56,708 bases of DNA, taken from NCBI RefSeq assembly GCF_902499125.1, contig NZ_CABVPX010000045.1:1-56708 (forward strand), in the 5' to 3' direction. How positions within the stretch are numbered: the stretch's first letter is position 1; each line of letters starts with the position of its first letter. The stretch is from Burkholderia arboris (GTDB lineage Bacteria; Pseudomonadota; Gammaproteobacteria; Burkholderiales; Burkholderiaceae). A program made the translations under genes and the position numbers. Below are positions 26,232 to 34,789 of this stretch, piece by piece. The notes under the pieces are model-generated. The model made no database searches. It was not told the DNA's origin and saw only the letters and a program-made list of their open reading frames with translations.

Positions 26232-27014
26232 ATGAAACTGAAGGGAAAGGTAGCGCTCGTGACGGGCGGGTCTCAAGGCATCGGCGAAGCGGTCGCCCGA
26301 GCCTTGTCGCAAGAAGGCGCGATCGTCGCCGTCGTGGCGTCGAGCAGCGTCGAGAAAGCCGTGGCCGTCGCGAGGACGCTGGGCGCCGCGGAGGGCAGGG
26401 CGAAAGGCTATGCCGCGGATGTTCGCGATGCGGATGCGATGACGCAACTGGCGAAGGAGATCGTCGCGGATTTCGGCCGGATCGACATTCTCGTGAATTG
26501 CGCGGGCGTGTTCGTGCCGACACCGATCGAGTCCGACGACAAGACCAACATGAACAACACCGTCGACATCAACGTCAAGGGAACGTGGAACGCCATCAGC
26601 GCCGTCGTGCCGGAGATGAAGCGCAACCAATACGGCAAGATCGTGAACATTGCGTCCGTATGCGGGGTCATGGGATTCGGCTCCTTTGCGGCCTACTGCG
26701 CGACGAAGGCAGCCGTCATCATGCTGACCAAGACACTGGTGTTCGAGCTGGCGCCACACGGCATCAACATCAATGCGATCGGGCCGGGGAATACCGCCAC
26801 GCCGATCAACGAATATATCCGCAAGGATCCGGAGTACGCATCGGTCCTCAAGGAGATCGTGGATCAGACGCCCAGCGGGAACGCCTACTCGTCACCGGAA
26901 GACATCGCGCAAATCGCGCTGTTCCTCGTGTCCGACGCCGCGCGCGCGATGCACGGCAGTTTCGTTCTTGCGGACGAAGGGTATTCTGCCGGGGCGGATT
27001 TCACGTCGGACTGA
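26232..27014 (+). CDS. Short-chain dehydrogenase/reductase
   Basis: 260 residues from ATG 26232 with AGGAG upstream. Classical SDR motifs are TGGSQGIG (11-18), the NAG-equivalent NCAG (89-92), Ser142, Tyr155 and Lys159 (YCATK). After the GG loop, the dinucleotide-binding strand carries a Ser-rich VVASSS rather than Asp or Arg, which is compatible with NADP. It lies 66 bp after the hydrolase gene and is probably co-transcribed. It may reduce or oxidise the aldehyde or ketone made by the phospholyase or hydrolase. Confidence 0.9.
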   Translation: MKLKGKVALVTGGSQGIGEAVARALSQEGAIVAVVASSSVEKAVAVARTLGAAEGRAKGYAADVRDADAMTQLAKEIVADFGRIDILVNCAGVFVPTPIESDDKTNMNNTVDINVKGTWNAISAVVPEMKRNQYGKIVNIASVCGVMGFGSFAAYCATKAAVIMLTKTLVFELAPHGININAIGPGNTATPINEYIRKDPEYASVLKEIVDQTPSGNAYSSPEDIAQIALFLVSDAARAMHGSFVLADEGYSAGADFTSD

Positions 27015-27380
27015 CCGGACGCATCGACGGGCGTCGGCGCGCATTGCATCGTCGCTGTCGAGATTTCGCACAAGAATCCGGCAACGATCATGAAATGAGA
27101 AATCTGCGACATATGTTTCGGAGTCCATCATTTGTGATCGTTATCGCCTCGTCGGCGCCCGTGTCGACCGGGCGATGGCAGCGCGAGTTGAAATGGCGTC
27201 CGGCATGGACCGATCGCACCTGCGTTCTCCGGCAGGCCCGGCAGTTTCGTACGACCTTGTTCCGGTCCACTGCCAGGCCTGCCGGGCACCTACTCAGAAA
27301 GACCGTTCCGTCATGCAGATTGCATGGAAGCGCTTCGTGCTTCGCAAAGGGAACCGTCGCACCATTCAGGAGGAGACTCG
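27015..27380. other. Spacer before the MFS gene
   Basis: 366 bp with no credible gene. It may hold a separate promoter for the transporter. The only clear signal is the AGGAGGAG ribosome-binding site at 27369-27376. No operator-like dyad was seen. Confidence 0.4.
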
Positions 27381-28673
27381 ATGAACTCGACCTTTGACGA
27401 ATTCAAGCGGAACTGGCTACTGGTCGTGGTCGCCATGTTCGGATGCGGGCTGGGGATTTCTTCTCTGCCCCTCTATACATCGGGCGTTTTTTTCCCGTAC
27501 ATGACGAACGATCTCGGATGGACCCGTAGCGAACTGTCCTTCGCGGTATTGCTCTCCACGCTGATGCTGGCCGTTGCGTCACCCATCGCCGGGCTGCTGA
27601 TGGACCGATTCGGTGTGGCCAGGATCACGGCCTGCTCGCTCGTGATGGCTGCGGCCCTGTTTGCGGTGCTTGGGCTGCATCGCTTTTCGCTGGCGCAGTT
27701 TTATGCGATCCAGCTCGCTATCGCCGCGTTGGGGGCAGGGGCCGCCCCGGTTGCGTACACACGGCTGGTGGTCCATCAGTTCGAGGCGACCAAAGGGCTT
27801 GCCCTCGGCATCACCCTCCTGGGACCGAGCCTGGTTGCAACCTTTGCGCCGCTCCTCGTCGCCACGGTCATTTCCACGCATGACTGGCAGGCTGGGTATC
27901 TGACGCTCGCTGCGCTGACAGCGGCCATGCTGCCGTTACTCGGTGCGCTGTTGCTCGTGCAGCCGGCGGCACTCCGCGCGTCGAAATCGACCGCGGTTGC
28001 ACCAGACGACAGCCTGTTCAATGCGACCGAGCGGCGCGCGATCTTCTCGCGGTTGATGCTCGGGCTCGGATGCTACTCGCTCGCGGTGGGCGGCATGCTC
28101 GTGCATTTGACGCCGATGCTGGTCGATGGCGGGATGACCACCGTCAATGCCGCGAAGATTGCCGGACTCGTCGGGATTTCCGGCATAGCGGGCCGACTGC
28201 TCGGGGGCTGGAGCGCCGACCGCATCTTCGGTCCGTATATCCTGGGCACGATTGCGGTAGTCGCCGCGACTGGCTATGCCGCACTCGCGACGTTCGGCAT
28301 CCCGGCAGCGCCTTTTTCAGCGATCGCGGTAGGCTTCGCGCTCGGCACCGAGGGCGACCTGCTGGGATACCTGGTATCCCGTTACTTTGGAAAGCGGTCG
28401 TATGGCAGGGTATTCGGGTGGATCTTCGGCGCATTCATCGCATGCCTGGGCCTCAGCCCGATGATCATGGCGTTTCTCCATGCGCGATCGGGATCGTACA
28501 GCGTGCCGCTTTGGGTCGATTCGGTCCTGCTGGTTGTTTCCGCCATCGTGCTCGTCAGGCTTCCGAAGTATCGTCGCAGCCGGCACGACATGCCCGGTGA
28601 CGAAAACAGCCCGCAGGGGAGGCCCGCGACGTATCCGGAGGGGCCTCAAAAGACGAATTTTTTCGTGCGCTGA
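27381..28673 (+). CDS. MFS transporter of the catabolic locus
   Basis: 430 residues from ATG 27381. Twelve hydrophobic segments are visible. The loop 2-3 motif is GLLMDRFGVAR and a symmetric GGWSADRIFG lies in the second half. The pattern resembles oxalate/formate- or monocarboxylate-type MFS proteins. Placement after the hydrolase and SDR genes suggests uptake of the substrate or export of the final acid. The long C-terminal tail is polar and charged. Confidence 0.88.
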   Translation: MNSTFDEFKRNWLLVVVAMFGCGLGISSLPLYTSGVFFPYMTNDLGWTRSELSFAVLLSTLMLAVASPIAGLLMDRFGVARITACSLVMAAALFAVLGLHRFSLAQFYAIQLAIAALGAGAAPVAYTRLVVHQFEATKGLALGITLLGPSLVATFAPLLVATVISTHDWQAGYLTLAALTAAMLPLLGALLLVQPAALRASKSTAVAPDDSLFNATERRAIFSRLMLGLGCYSLAVGGMLVHLTPMLVDGGMTTVNAAKIAGLVGISGIAGRLLGGWSADRIFGPYILGTIAVVAATGYAALATFGIPAAPFSAIAVGFALGTEGDLLGYLVSRYFGKRSYGRVFGWIFGAFIACLGLSPMIMAFLHARSGSYSVPLWVDSVLLVVSAIVLVRLPKYRRSRHDMPGDENSPQGRPATYPEGPQKTNFFVR

Positions 28674-28914
28674 AGGGGGGATTGATCGTTGCCGAATTCG
28701 GGGCGACCGGGTGCGGAAAGACTGTTGAGCGGATCAACACGAAAATCATCCACTTCCGCAGGTGTGTCATTCGACCTCTGCATGAGGCGCTGGCCGCACC
28801 ACGTCGGTTCGCAAGCGTCCAAGTATCTTCGCGGTTCTGAAAGCATGTTGGCTGAATGGCAAGAACAATTATCGTTTTTTGCGGAAGGTTTTGCTCCGCA
28901 AGTTCGAGGCCAAG

Positions 28915-29268
28915 ATGGAATTCAAGACGAACCGATTGCGCGTTTTCGGCGTGGTCCCGCGGCAGGCCGCACAGCTTTGTGCGTCGCTGCTCAAAGACGA
29001 CGAGGTGGCTGCTCTTGTCCCCTGGATGAATGGCAAAGACGCAAAGGAAGCGGGGCAGGAGACTTTGCGTATCGAGCTTTTATGCGGGGCCGGCAGCTTG
29101 AACGTCTGGGCAATTCAAAGACTTGAAGATCAAGTTCTGGTGGGCGCTGTCATGGAGACACCGTCGCTGGTGGGCAGCCGTGTCGAGGCGATCCTTGGCC
29201 GTCAGTACTGGAATCTCGGATACTCGGATGAAGCCATCGCACCGATCCTCGAATGGATAGCGTCATAG
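28915..29268 (+). pseudogene. GNAT acetyltransferase, probably C-terminally truncated
   Basis: 117 residues from ATG 28915. Family-typical segments are MEFKTNRLRVFGVVPRQAAQLCASLL, a charged middle, QRLEDQVLVGAVMETPS (beta4/motif-A entry), and YWNLGYSDEAIAPILEWI, which is the start of motif A's helix in RimJ/RimL-like acetyltransferases. The frame then stops. The Q/RxxGxA acetyl-CoA loop and the last 50 or so residues of a normal 160-180-residue protein are missing. It ends 59 bp from the convergent regulator gene. A short functional variant cannot be excluded. Confidence 0.55.
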
Positions 29269-29327
29269 GGTCGAGCGATTCGGGCGAATGACCAGGTCGG
29301 CACGCGCGACGACAAGCGCATCGCGAA

Positions 29328-32267
29328 TCAGGTGATTGTGTCGCGACCTTCCTCCGCCTTCCGCGACGGTACGATTTGCTCCCGGGTAGCCGAGATCCGG
29401 CGCCACAGCAGCGATGCACGTTGTTGCCGGGCTTCGTGCGCTGCGTGCTCGAGCGCCGCGTGCACATGCTCGGCGGGCAGGCCCGCGTGGTGCTGGATGA
29501 CCGCATACACACGCCACGCCTCGGGCATCAACCACCTGCGTCCGCCGGCCGACAGATTGGCGATCATCTGCTCGAACTGAGGAACCAGCATCGAAACGTC
29601 CACCTTGCTCAACACCAATCCGCGAAACCGTTCCAGCACGACCAGATCGACGATGGTCGTATGACCGCGGGCCAGATTGCCCAGCGCCAGTCGAGTCAGC
29701 TTGCACGCTTCGTCGTGTGTCTCGTCGATTGCGTGCGTCCACTGCAGGAAACTGCACCCGACGCTCGTCCAGCCTTGCAAGCCGTTGCGTTGCGCGATAT
29801 CGAGCAGCAACCGGGCCTGCTGTGCGACACGCTGCGTGTTGCCTTCCAGCAGGAACAGGACGCAAGCCATCATCGCGGCAGCGCAACGCGCGATCGGATC
29901 GGAGGGGTGTCGTGCGTCCTGCAACGCGCGCAACAACAGCGGATGCGCAATCGTATGCGCGCCGGTCAGCCACAGCGACATGGCCAGCGCGTTGTCCGAC
30001 ACCACGGCGACATAGTCGGGCGTGCCGGTTTCCGGCCACTGGCGATCGGGCCGTTCGCCAACCGGCGGCGCATGTCCGTCCGGTGGAGCAAACAGGCGGA
30101 TGGCCTCGTCGTGCCGGCCATCGAAGGTCAGCAGCGCACCGTGCAGCAGCGCAAAGCCCTGATGTGACGACGAACTGGCACATTCGTGCAAGATCCGCGC
30201 CCGCACCTGCATCAGGAGTTCGGGCGAATCGTCATTGAAACCGGCTTCGAGCGAGCGCATCAACAACAGCGATAGCGCGAGCACGCGGTTGTCGTCGTCG
30301 GCGCAGGCCGTGGCGAGTTCATAGACACGCCACCACGATGCAACGACCTCCGCTGTCGACGTGGCGTGCTGCATGGACTGCGCCACGGACAGATACAGCA
30401 GCATGTGGTCGCGGATCTTGAGGACCGGGCGCGACAGATCGTGCTCCAGCACACGGCGAATCCATGTCAGCCATTCCCTGGCGAGACGCGCGCCGATCCA
30501 GATCGCTCCCGAATGTTGCAGCAGCTGGATGGCGATCCGCGGATAACCGGCGTTGCCTGAAAAACCGAGTGCGCGTCGCAGGTCGGCAAGCGTCGGCGCG
30601 CTGTCGCGGCGCTTATCGGCAGGCCTGCCATCCCGCCCGGACGGCGGGCTGATTTTCCGGACGACCCATTTGGCATGACGCGCGGACAGGTCTGCATGGT
30701 CGAAACGATGCGTCAGGATCCCACGGATGAATCGCCGCACCGGCCGGGAGACTTCGAAGTGGCCGCCAGGATCGGCGGACGGGCCTGCATCGACCAGGCC
30801 GGCGTCGATCAGGTTCGCCACGATCGCGGGCAGCCGGTCTTCCGTATCCCCGGTGCCCGTTTCTTCCGGTCGGATCGAGACGGCACATGCGTCGGCCAGG
30901 TCGAACGGTCCGCCGATCAGACTGACGCAACACAATACGTGCTGCGCAGCGGTGTCGAGCGCGCCGTAGGCCAGTGCGACCACGGACGACACCAGCGTAG
31001 CCGGTTCCGGTGCAATCTCGTGACTTCCAGTTCGATGCTGCATGAGCCGGCGCCACCGCGCGTTCCAGTCCTCGGCCGCGCTGTCGAGCGTCGTGCGACC
31101 GCGCACCGCGCGTGCGATCTGTCGTGCCGCCAACGCGAGTGCAAGCGGATTGCCGCTCAACGCGCGGGAGATCGATTCCAGCGTCGCGTCGAGCGGCCTG
31201 CCGCGCGTGCGATCCGGCGTTGCGTCGACGCGCCCGGCGCTCGGCCGTCCCCCGTTCGATTCGAGCTGCGCGACGAGCAGTCGGCAGGCATCCGACAGGG
31301 GCGTGTCCGCCGTGTCGAGCGCCGCAGCGGATGCCGGTCGCCCGCCGAAGCGCAGCGGCGCCACTGGCAGCACACGCTCTTCGGCGATGAACAACGGTGC
31401 TTCCGCGCATACGATCACGCACACCTCGGTCACGCTCAGCCATGTCTCGACGAGACTGGCGACCTCCTGCGCGAGATGATCGCAATGATCGATGACCAGC
31501 AGCATGCGGCGATTCGTCAAGTGCTCGATGAGCCCGCCCGGTCCCGACGACGCATGCGACGACACGGGCAGGATTTTTGCCGCAATGACATCCGGGACGA
31601 GTTCGGGCAGTGTCAGGTCGGCGAGCTCGACGTAGGCGACACCATCGGGGAACAATGCCGAGGTGCACAGCGCTGCCTCGCGAGCGAGCCGGGTTTTTCC
31701 ATTGCCGCCCGGGCTGGTCAACGTAATCAGGCGATGCTTCGGCGCCAGCATCAACAACTCGGAGAGTTCCGCATCGCGCCCGATCAACGGCCGATGCTCG
31801 ATATCATCGTCGAGCAAACCCGCGACACGCTCTTCGTGCCTGCCGGCATCGCGCATGTCGTGCCATTCGCATCTCGGCGGATCGACTGCCGCGCGCCTGC
31901 CGTCGGGACCGGCCCACTCGTCGCGAATGTCGCACCACTCGGCGGCGAAGCGATAGCCGCGGCGCGGCACGGTCTCGATCACGTCCCGATCGTCGCCCAG
32001 CACGTTGCGCAGTTGCGATACCAGCGCCTGAACGCTATTGGCCGACACGGATGAACCCGGCCAGACATGCTGCTGCAGTTGTTCGATCGAGACGATCCTG
32101 CCGCCCGCATCGATCAATGCGATCAGCAATTCGGTGGCCCGTTCGTTGGGGGCGAGCGCTTTTCCCTCCGCCCACAAGCGGCGGGACTTGCGCCCGATGG
32201 CAAAACGGCCGAACAGCGTGAAATGCTCATCGGAAGGAAGCTGCGCTCGGGCATCCTGCAGGGGCAT
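29328..32267 (-). CDS. Winged-helix/NB-ARC-like ATPase transcriptional regulator
   Basis: 979 residues from ATG 32267. The N-terminus (15-110) is an OmpR/CadC-like winged helix (NERATELLIALIDAGGRIVSIEQLQQHVWP, then VPRRGYRF). An ATPase follows with P-loop SPGGNGKTRLA (about 187-197) and Walker B MLLVIDHCD. The long C-terminal half is helical and repeat-like (TPR/AfsR-type). Such proteins are STAND regulators that sense an inducer through ATP-driven rearrangement. A copy of the ATTTACNTATCCGTAAAT dyad lies 15 bp upstream of the start, so it is probably autoregulated or controlled by the divergent XRE protein. Confidence 0.87.
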   Translation of the reverse strand: MPLQDARAQLPSDEHFTLFGRFAIGRKSRRLWAEGKALAPNERATELLIALIDAGGRIVSIEQLQQHVWPGSSVSANSVQALVSQLRNVLGDDRDVIETVPRRGYRFAAEWCDIRDEWAGPDGRRAAVDPPRCEWHDMRDAGRHEERVAGLLDDDIEHRPLIGRDAELSELLMLAPKHRLITLTSPGGNGKTRLAREAALCTSALFPDGVAYVELADLTLPELVPDVIAAKILPVSSHASSGPGGLIEHLTNRRMLLVIDHCDHLAQEVASLVETWLSVTEVCVIVCAEAPLFIAEERVLPVAPLRFGGRPASAAALDTADTPLSDACRLLVAQLESNGGRPSAGRVDATPDRTRGRPLDATLESISRALSGNPLALALAARQIARAVRGRTTLDSAAEDWNARWRRLMQHRTGSHEIAPEPATLVSSVVALAYGALDTAAQHVLCCVSLIGGPFDLADACAVSIRPEETGTGDTEDRLPAIVANLIDAGLVDAGPSADPGGHFEVSRPVRRFIRGILTHRFDHADLSARHAKWVVRKISPPSGRDGRPADKRRDSAPTLADLRRALGFSGNAGYPRIAIQLLQHSGAIWIGARLAREWLTWIRRVLEHDLSRPVLKIRDHMLLYLSVAQSMQHATSTAEVVASWWRVYELATACADDDNRVLALSLLLMRSLEAGFNDDSPELLMQVRARILHECASSSSHQGFALLHGALLTFDGRHDEAIRLFAPPDGHAPPVGERPDRQWPETGTPDYVAVVSDNALAMSLWLTGAHTIAHPLLLRALQDARHPSDPIARCAAAMMACVLFLLEGNTQRVAQQARLLLDIAQRNGLQGWTSVGCSFLQWTHAIDETHDEACKLTRLALGNLARGHTTIVDLVVLERFRGLVLSKVDVSMLVPQFEQMIANLSAGGRRWLMPEAWRVYAVIQHHAGLPAEHVHAALEHAAHEARQQRASLLWRRISATREQIVPSRKAEEGRDTIT

Positions 32268-32281
32268 GGCTTGCTCTCGAT

Positions 32282-32299
32282 ATTTACGGATAGGTAAAT
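32282..32299. promoter_or_regulatory. Operator ATTTACNTATCCGTAAAT in front of the ATPase regulator
   Basis: Read on the minus strand, the site is ATTTACCTATCCGTAAAT, differing from the site at 24754-24771 only at the seventh base. It lies between the regulator start (32267) and its promoter. A bound protein would block transcription or initiation. Confidence 0.65.
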
Positions 32300-32398
32300 C
32301 CCGGGTTGCCGAATCGCGACGCCGAGCTTCTTCAACCTTTCGTTACTGGATAGTGAACCCCGACCATCGAGGCTGAACTGGCAACAATTCAACCCGGA

Positions 32399-32416
32399 AT
32401 TTACATATATGCAAAT
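32399..32416. promoter_or_regulatory. Weaker relative of the operator in the divergent gap
   Basis: ATTTACATATATGCAAAT keeps the arm lengths and the 6-bp centre of the operator pair but has one arm base changed (GCAAAT instead of GTAAAT). It lies in the 338-bp gap between the regulator (minus) and the XRE-cupin gene (plus) and may be a low-affinity site. Confidence 0.4.
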
Positions 32417-32537
32417 CAGGGTGTTTAAAAAAACCGTGGCCGTGAAGATACCGCGGTTTCGTCATGCAATTGTGAATTCAGTGTACGTCCTTTGTCGTGT
32501 GACGACAAGCCTCGTCCGCGGGGGCGGCGATGCGGTA

Positions 32538-32577
32538 TATTCAGTTCACTCATCCGTCTATTCAATTTACTCATCCG
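32538..32577. repeat. 21-bp-period direct repeat in the XRE-cupin leader
   Basis: TATTCAGTTCACTCATCCG (32538-32556) and TATTCAATTTACTCATCCG (32559-32577) differ at two bases and repeat with a 21-bp period, exactly two helical turns. They end 28 bp before the start codon, on one face of the helix, which fits a tandem operator. Confidence 0.55.
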
Positions 32578-32605
32578 CAACGTTTTTCAACTCCGATGAA
32601 CGGCA

Positions 32606-33262
32606 ATGAACAAGAAGACCCGCGTCGCCTCCATCACTTCGGCACTGTCGATCAAGCCGCCGCGCCGCGGCCGCCAGCAAGTACCCGCCGACAAGATCGG
32701 CCAGCGGTTGCGCGCGCTGCGCCAGTCGCGGGACCTGACGCTGAATGAGGCAAGCCGGCTGACCGGTGTTCCTGCCGCGACGTTTTCGCGTATCGAGACG
32801 AACAAGATGTCGCCGACCTTCGGCATGCTGCTCCGGATCATCGAAGGGATGGGGTTCGACTGGAGCGAGGTGCTGACCGTCCAGCCACGCAAGGTCACCA
32901 CGCTGAGCGTCTGTCGCGCAGAAGACATCGTCACGACGCGAATCGCCAACATTCCGTATGAATACGCACTGCTGCACCGCGACAGTTCGACCGGGATGAT
33001 CACGTTGCGCATGCAGGTCGAGGCACGTACGCTCGACGAGGCAGGGGGGCTCGCCACGCACGACAGCGAGGAATTTTGCTATGTGCTGTCAGGCGAACTG
33101 GAACTGCATTTCGAACAAGGGGAGCCGACGCGGTTGCGGGCGGGCGAAAGTGCATTGTTTTCGTCGCATCGGCCGCATGCATACGTGGCGCCGGCCGGTG
33201 CGACGCTGCTCGTGGTGCTGACCCCTTCCGGATACGCGCAACAGAAACCCGTTTCACCGTAG
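32606..33262 (+). CDS. XRE-cupin transcriptional regulator
   Basis: 218 residues. An HTH_3 domain (residues about 30-85: IGQRLRALRQSRDLTLNEASRLTGVPAATFSRIETNKMSP) is joined to a C-terminal cupin_2 barrel (EEFCYVLSGELELHF, GESALFSSHRPHAY). PuuR/SutR-type proteins of this layout repress catabolic genes and bind small ligands in the cupin. It is divergent from the 979-residue regulator. Either of the repeats in the gap, the 21-bp direct repeat or the ATTTAC dyad, could be its operator. A basic Arg/Lys patch precedes the HTH. Confidence 0.9.
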   Translation: MNKKTRVASITSALSIKPPRRGRQQVPADKIGQRLRALRQSRDLTLNEASRLTGVPAATFSRIETNKMSPTFGMLLRIIEGMGFDWSEVLTVQPRKVTTLSVCRAEDIVTTRIANIPYEYALLHRDSSTGMITLRMQVEARTLDEAGGLATHDSEEFCYVLSGELELHFEQGEPTRLRAGESALFSSHRPHAYVAPAGATLLVVLTPSGYAQQKPVSP

Positions 33263-33555
33263 CGCGTCCTGGCATGTCCGCAACGCCGGACTTCGTCGTG
33301 CGCGGACGCTCGCGGCAGGTCGTGGAATATGGAAAAGTACCGGTCAGCGGCGATTTCGTCACCAACCGGCAGGTCGGCGCAACACGTGAGTAACCGGCTC
33401 GGAACGGGCATGTGTTCCAAGCGACAATGCCTGTTCCAGGGTGACGGTCCGGCCAGCGCGCGGTTGCCGGCGCGGTCGTTCACTGGTTCGCGTCCCGCGA
33501 GTACCACTCGTTTGGCTAATTCCCGTTCATCTCGATGAGCGGGAACGGGGTCGAT

Positions 33556-34179
33556 TCATCGCTTGACGAATGGATCGATATCGTCATCTTTTGCGTCCCG
33601 ATTTGAAGATTTCTCGAAAGAAAATGTTTCATTTCCTTTGAATGGTCCGGAGATTTCCACATTCGCAGTACTTCTGCGAAATGCGTATTCATGGTAATTG
33701 ACGACCCACATCGCAATATGTTTTTTATCTTCCTCAATTTCATTTCTTCCGAAATACTCGGGAATCAATTGCGATAGGCGATCTCGGCGCTCCTCGTCCT
33801 TGTCCTTGATTGCTTCCCGTTCCAGCAGGATATCTTCGTGAGGCGCCGTTACCTGCCCGCTCGACGAGCGTCGCGGCGGCATCGCTTGACTCAGTCGTTG
33901 CAGTCGAATCGAAGGTGCCGGATTTGCCGGAGCGTGATCTGCGGCATGCTTGCCAGCCGGAGATTCGGCTGACTGGATTCCCGCTCGGCGCGCTTCTTCG
34001 CGAAGCCCCGTTGCCTGTTCGCCCCTCGAGTGTCGCGGTGCCCTCATCCGGCTCAGCTGCTGCAACTGAACCGGTGGTGTTGGACTGGAAGGGACCGTGT
34101 CATTGACACGTTCACCAAGCGGATTGTCGGTGTGGGGCAAGCCACGCTCGCCCGGCTCACGGCTAATGGTGCATCCCAT
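33556..34179 (-). CDS. Candidate type III effector with N-terminal MGCTIS lipidation motif
   Basis: 207 residues from ATG 34179. GGAG lies 6 bp upstream; ATG 34191 would add four residues and bury the motif. The start MGCTIS fits the eukaryotic N-myristoylation consensus (Gly2, Ser6) with a palmitoylatable Cys3, as in AvrB/AvrRpm1-type effectors. Two Pro/Arg-rich copies at about 35-63 and 89-117 (LQxLSxxxxPRxS-x-GQ-type) are followed by a charged helix (118-140) and an AT-rich C-terminal domain with IPEYFGRNEIEE. A perfect PIP box lies 74 bp upstream. The AT-rich 3' part suggests transfer from another genome. No catalytic motif is recognised. Confidence 0.78.
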   Translation of the reverse strand: MGCTISREPGERGLPHTDNPLGERVNDTVPSSPTPPVQLQQLSRMRAPRHSRGEQATGLREEARRAGIQSAESPAGKHAADHAPANPAPSIRLQRLSQAMPPRRSSSGQVTAPHEDILLEREAIKDKDEERRDRLSQLIPEYFGRNEIEEDKKHIAMWVVNYHEYAFRRSTANVEISGPFKGNETFSFEKSSNRDAKDDDIDPFVKR

Positions 34180-34215
34180 CGAGCGCTCCATGTGGATTGC
34201 AATTTGGCACCCGCC

Positions 34216-34277
34216 AGATTACCGGTCAGGCGCGGTGCGATCTGTTCGGCTTGCGAAGCGTTGGACGATGATGCGAA
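34216..34277 (-). promoter_or_regulatory. Perfect PIP/hrpII box promoter of the MGCTIS gene
   Basis: On the minus strand TTCGC (34277-34273), 15 bp, TTCGC (34257-34253) is a perfect plant-inducible-promoter box (equally TTCG-N16-TTCG). A -10-like TAATCT (34221-34216) follows with 32 bp between. This is the spacing described for HrpB/HrpX-activated promoters in Ralstonia and Xanthomonas. The gene starts 37 bp further on. Confidence 0.82.
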
Positions 34278-34461
34278 GACATGCCGTGCCGTCCTCAATG
34301 ACGTTGTCCGGTGCTGGCCAGCAGATGTCGATGCAACTTGGCGGGCATCGACGACGCGAAGGGATCAAGTGATCCGGATGGTTTTGCCGGCGTGGCGAAG
34401 TCACGGCGACGCATGCGAAGCGTAAAAATCCGGCATGATCGAACGAGGTGTATCCGAACGT

Positions 34462-34486
34462 TTCGCACCGGGAGTGCAGCGTTCGA
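34462..34486 (+). promoter_or_regulatory. Imperfect PIP box pointing toward the phytase-like gene
   Basis: TTCGC-N15-TTCGA (34462-34486) satisfies TTCG-N16-TTCG but has no good -10 element 30-32 bp downstream and lies 680 bp from the next intact gene at 35168. It may be a relic promoter, or drive a long transcript through the beta-helix remnant. Confidence 0.35.
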
Positions 34487-34789
34487 TGTCACGCGAGAGG
34501 TGTTTGCATCGCGCTCCACCCGGCGCGAATTCATGTGCTTCGCGCCCCCGATGGTATTTTCGCGTTCGGGACCGCGCGGTTGCCGCGGAACCGCGACCCT
34601 ATCGACCTCTGCGGCGCATGTCCGTGCGGGGTCCGTTGCAGACAGGCTCAATTTTTCCCGCCTCGCGACATTCGTTGGCTGAACGGGCGCCGCCAAGCGG
34701 CCGCGCGTCAGCGTCGCGTCATCCATCCCCGTCCCGACGTCAACGTATCGGGCCGTCGGCCGGTACTTGGCGAAGGGGGGGCATCGACA

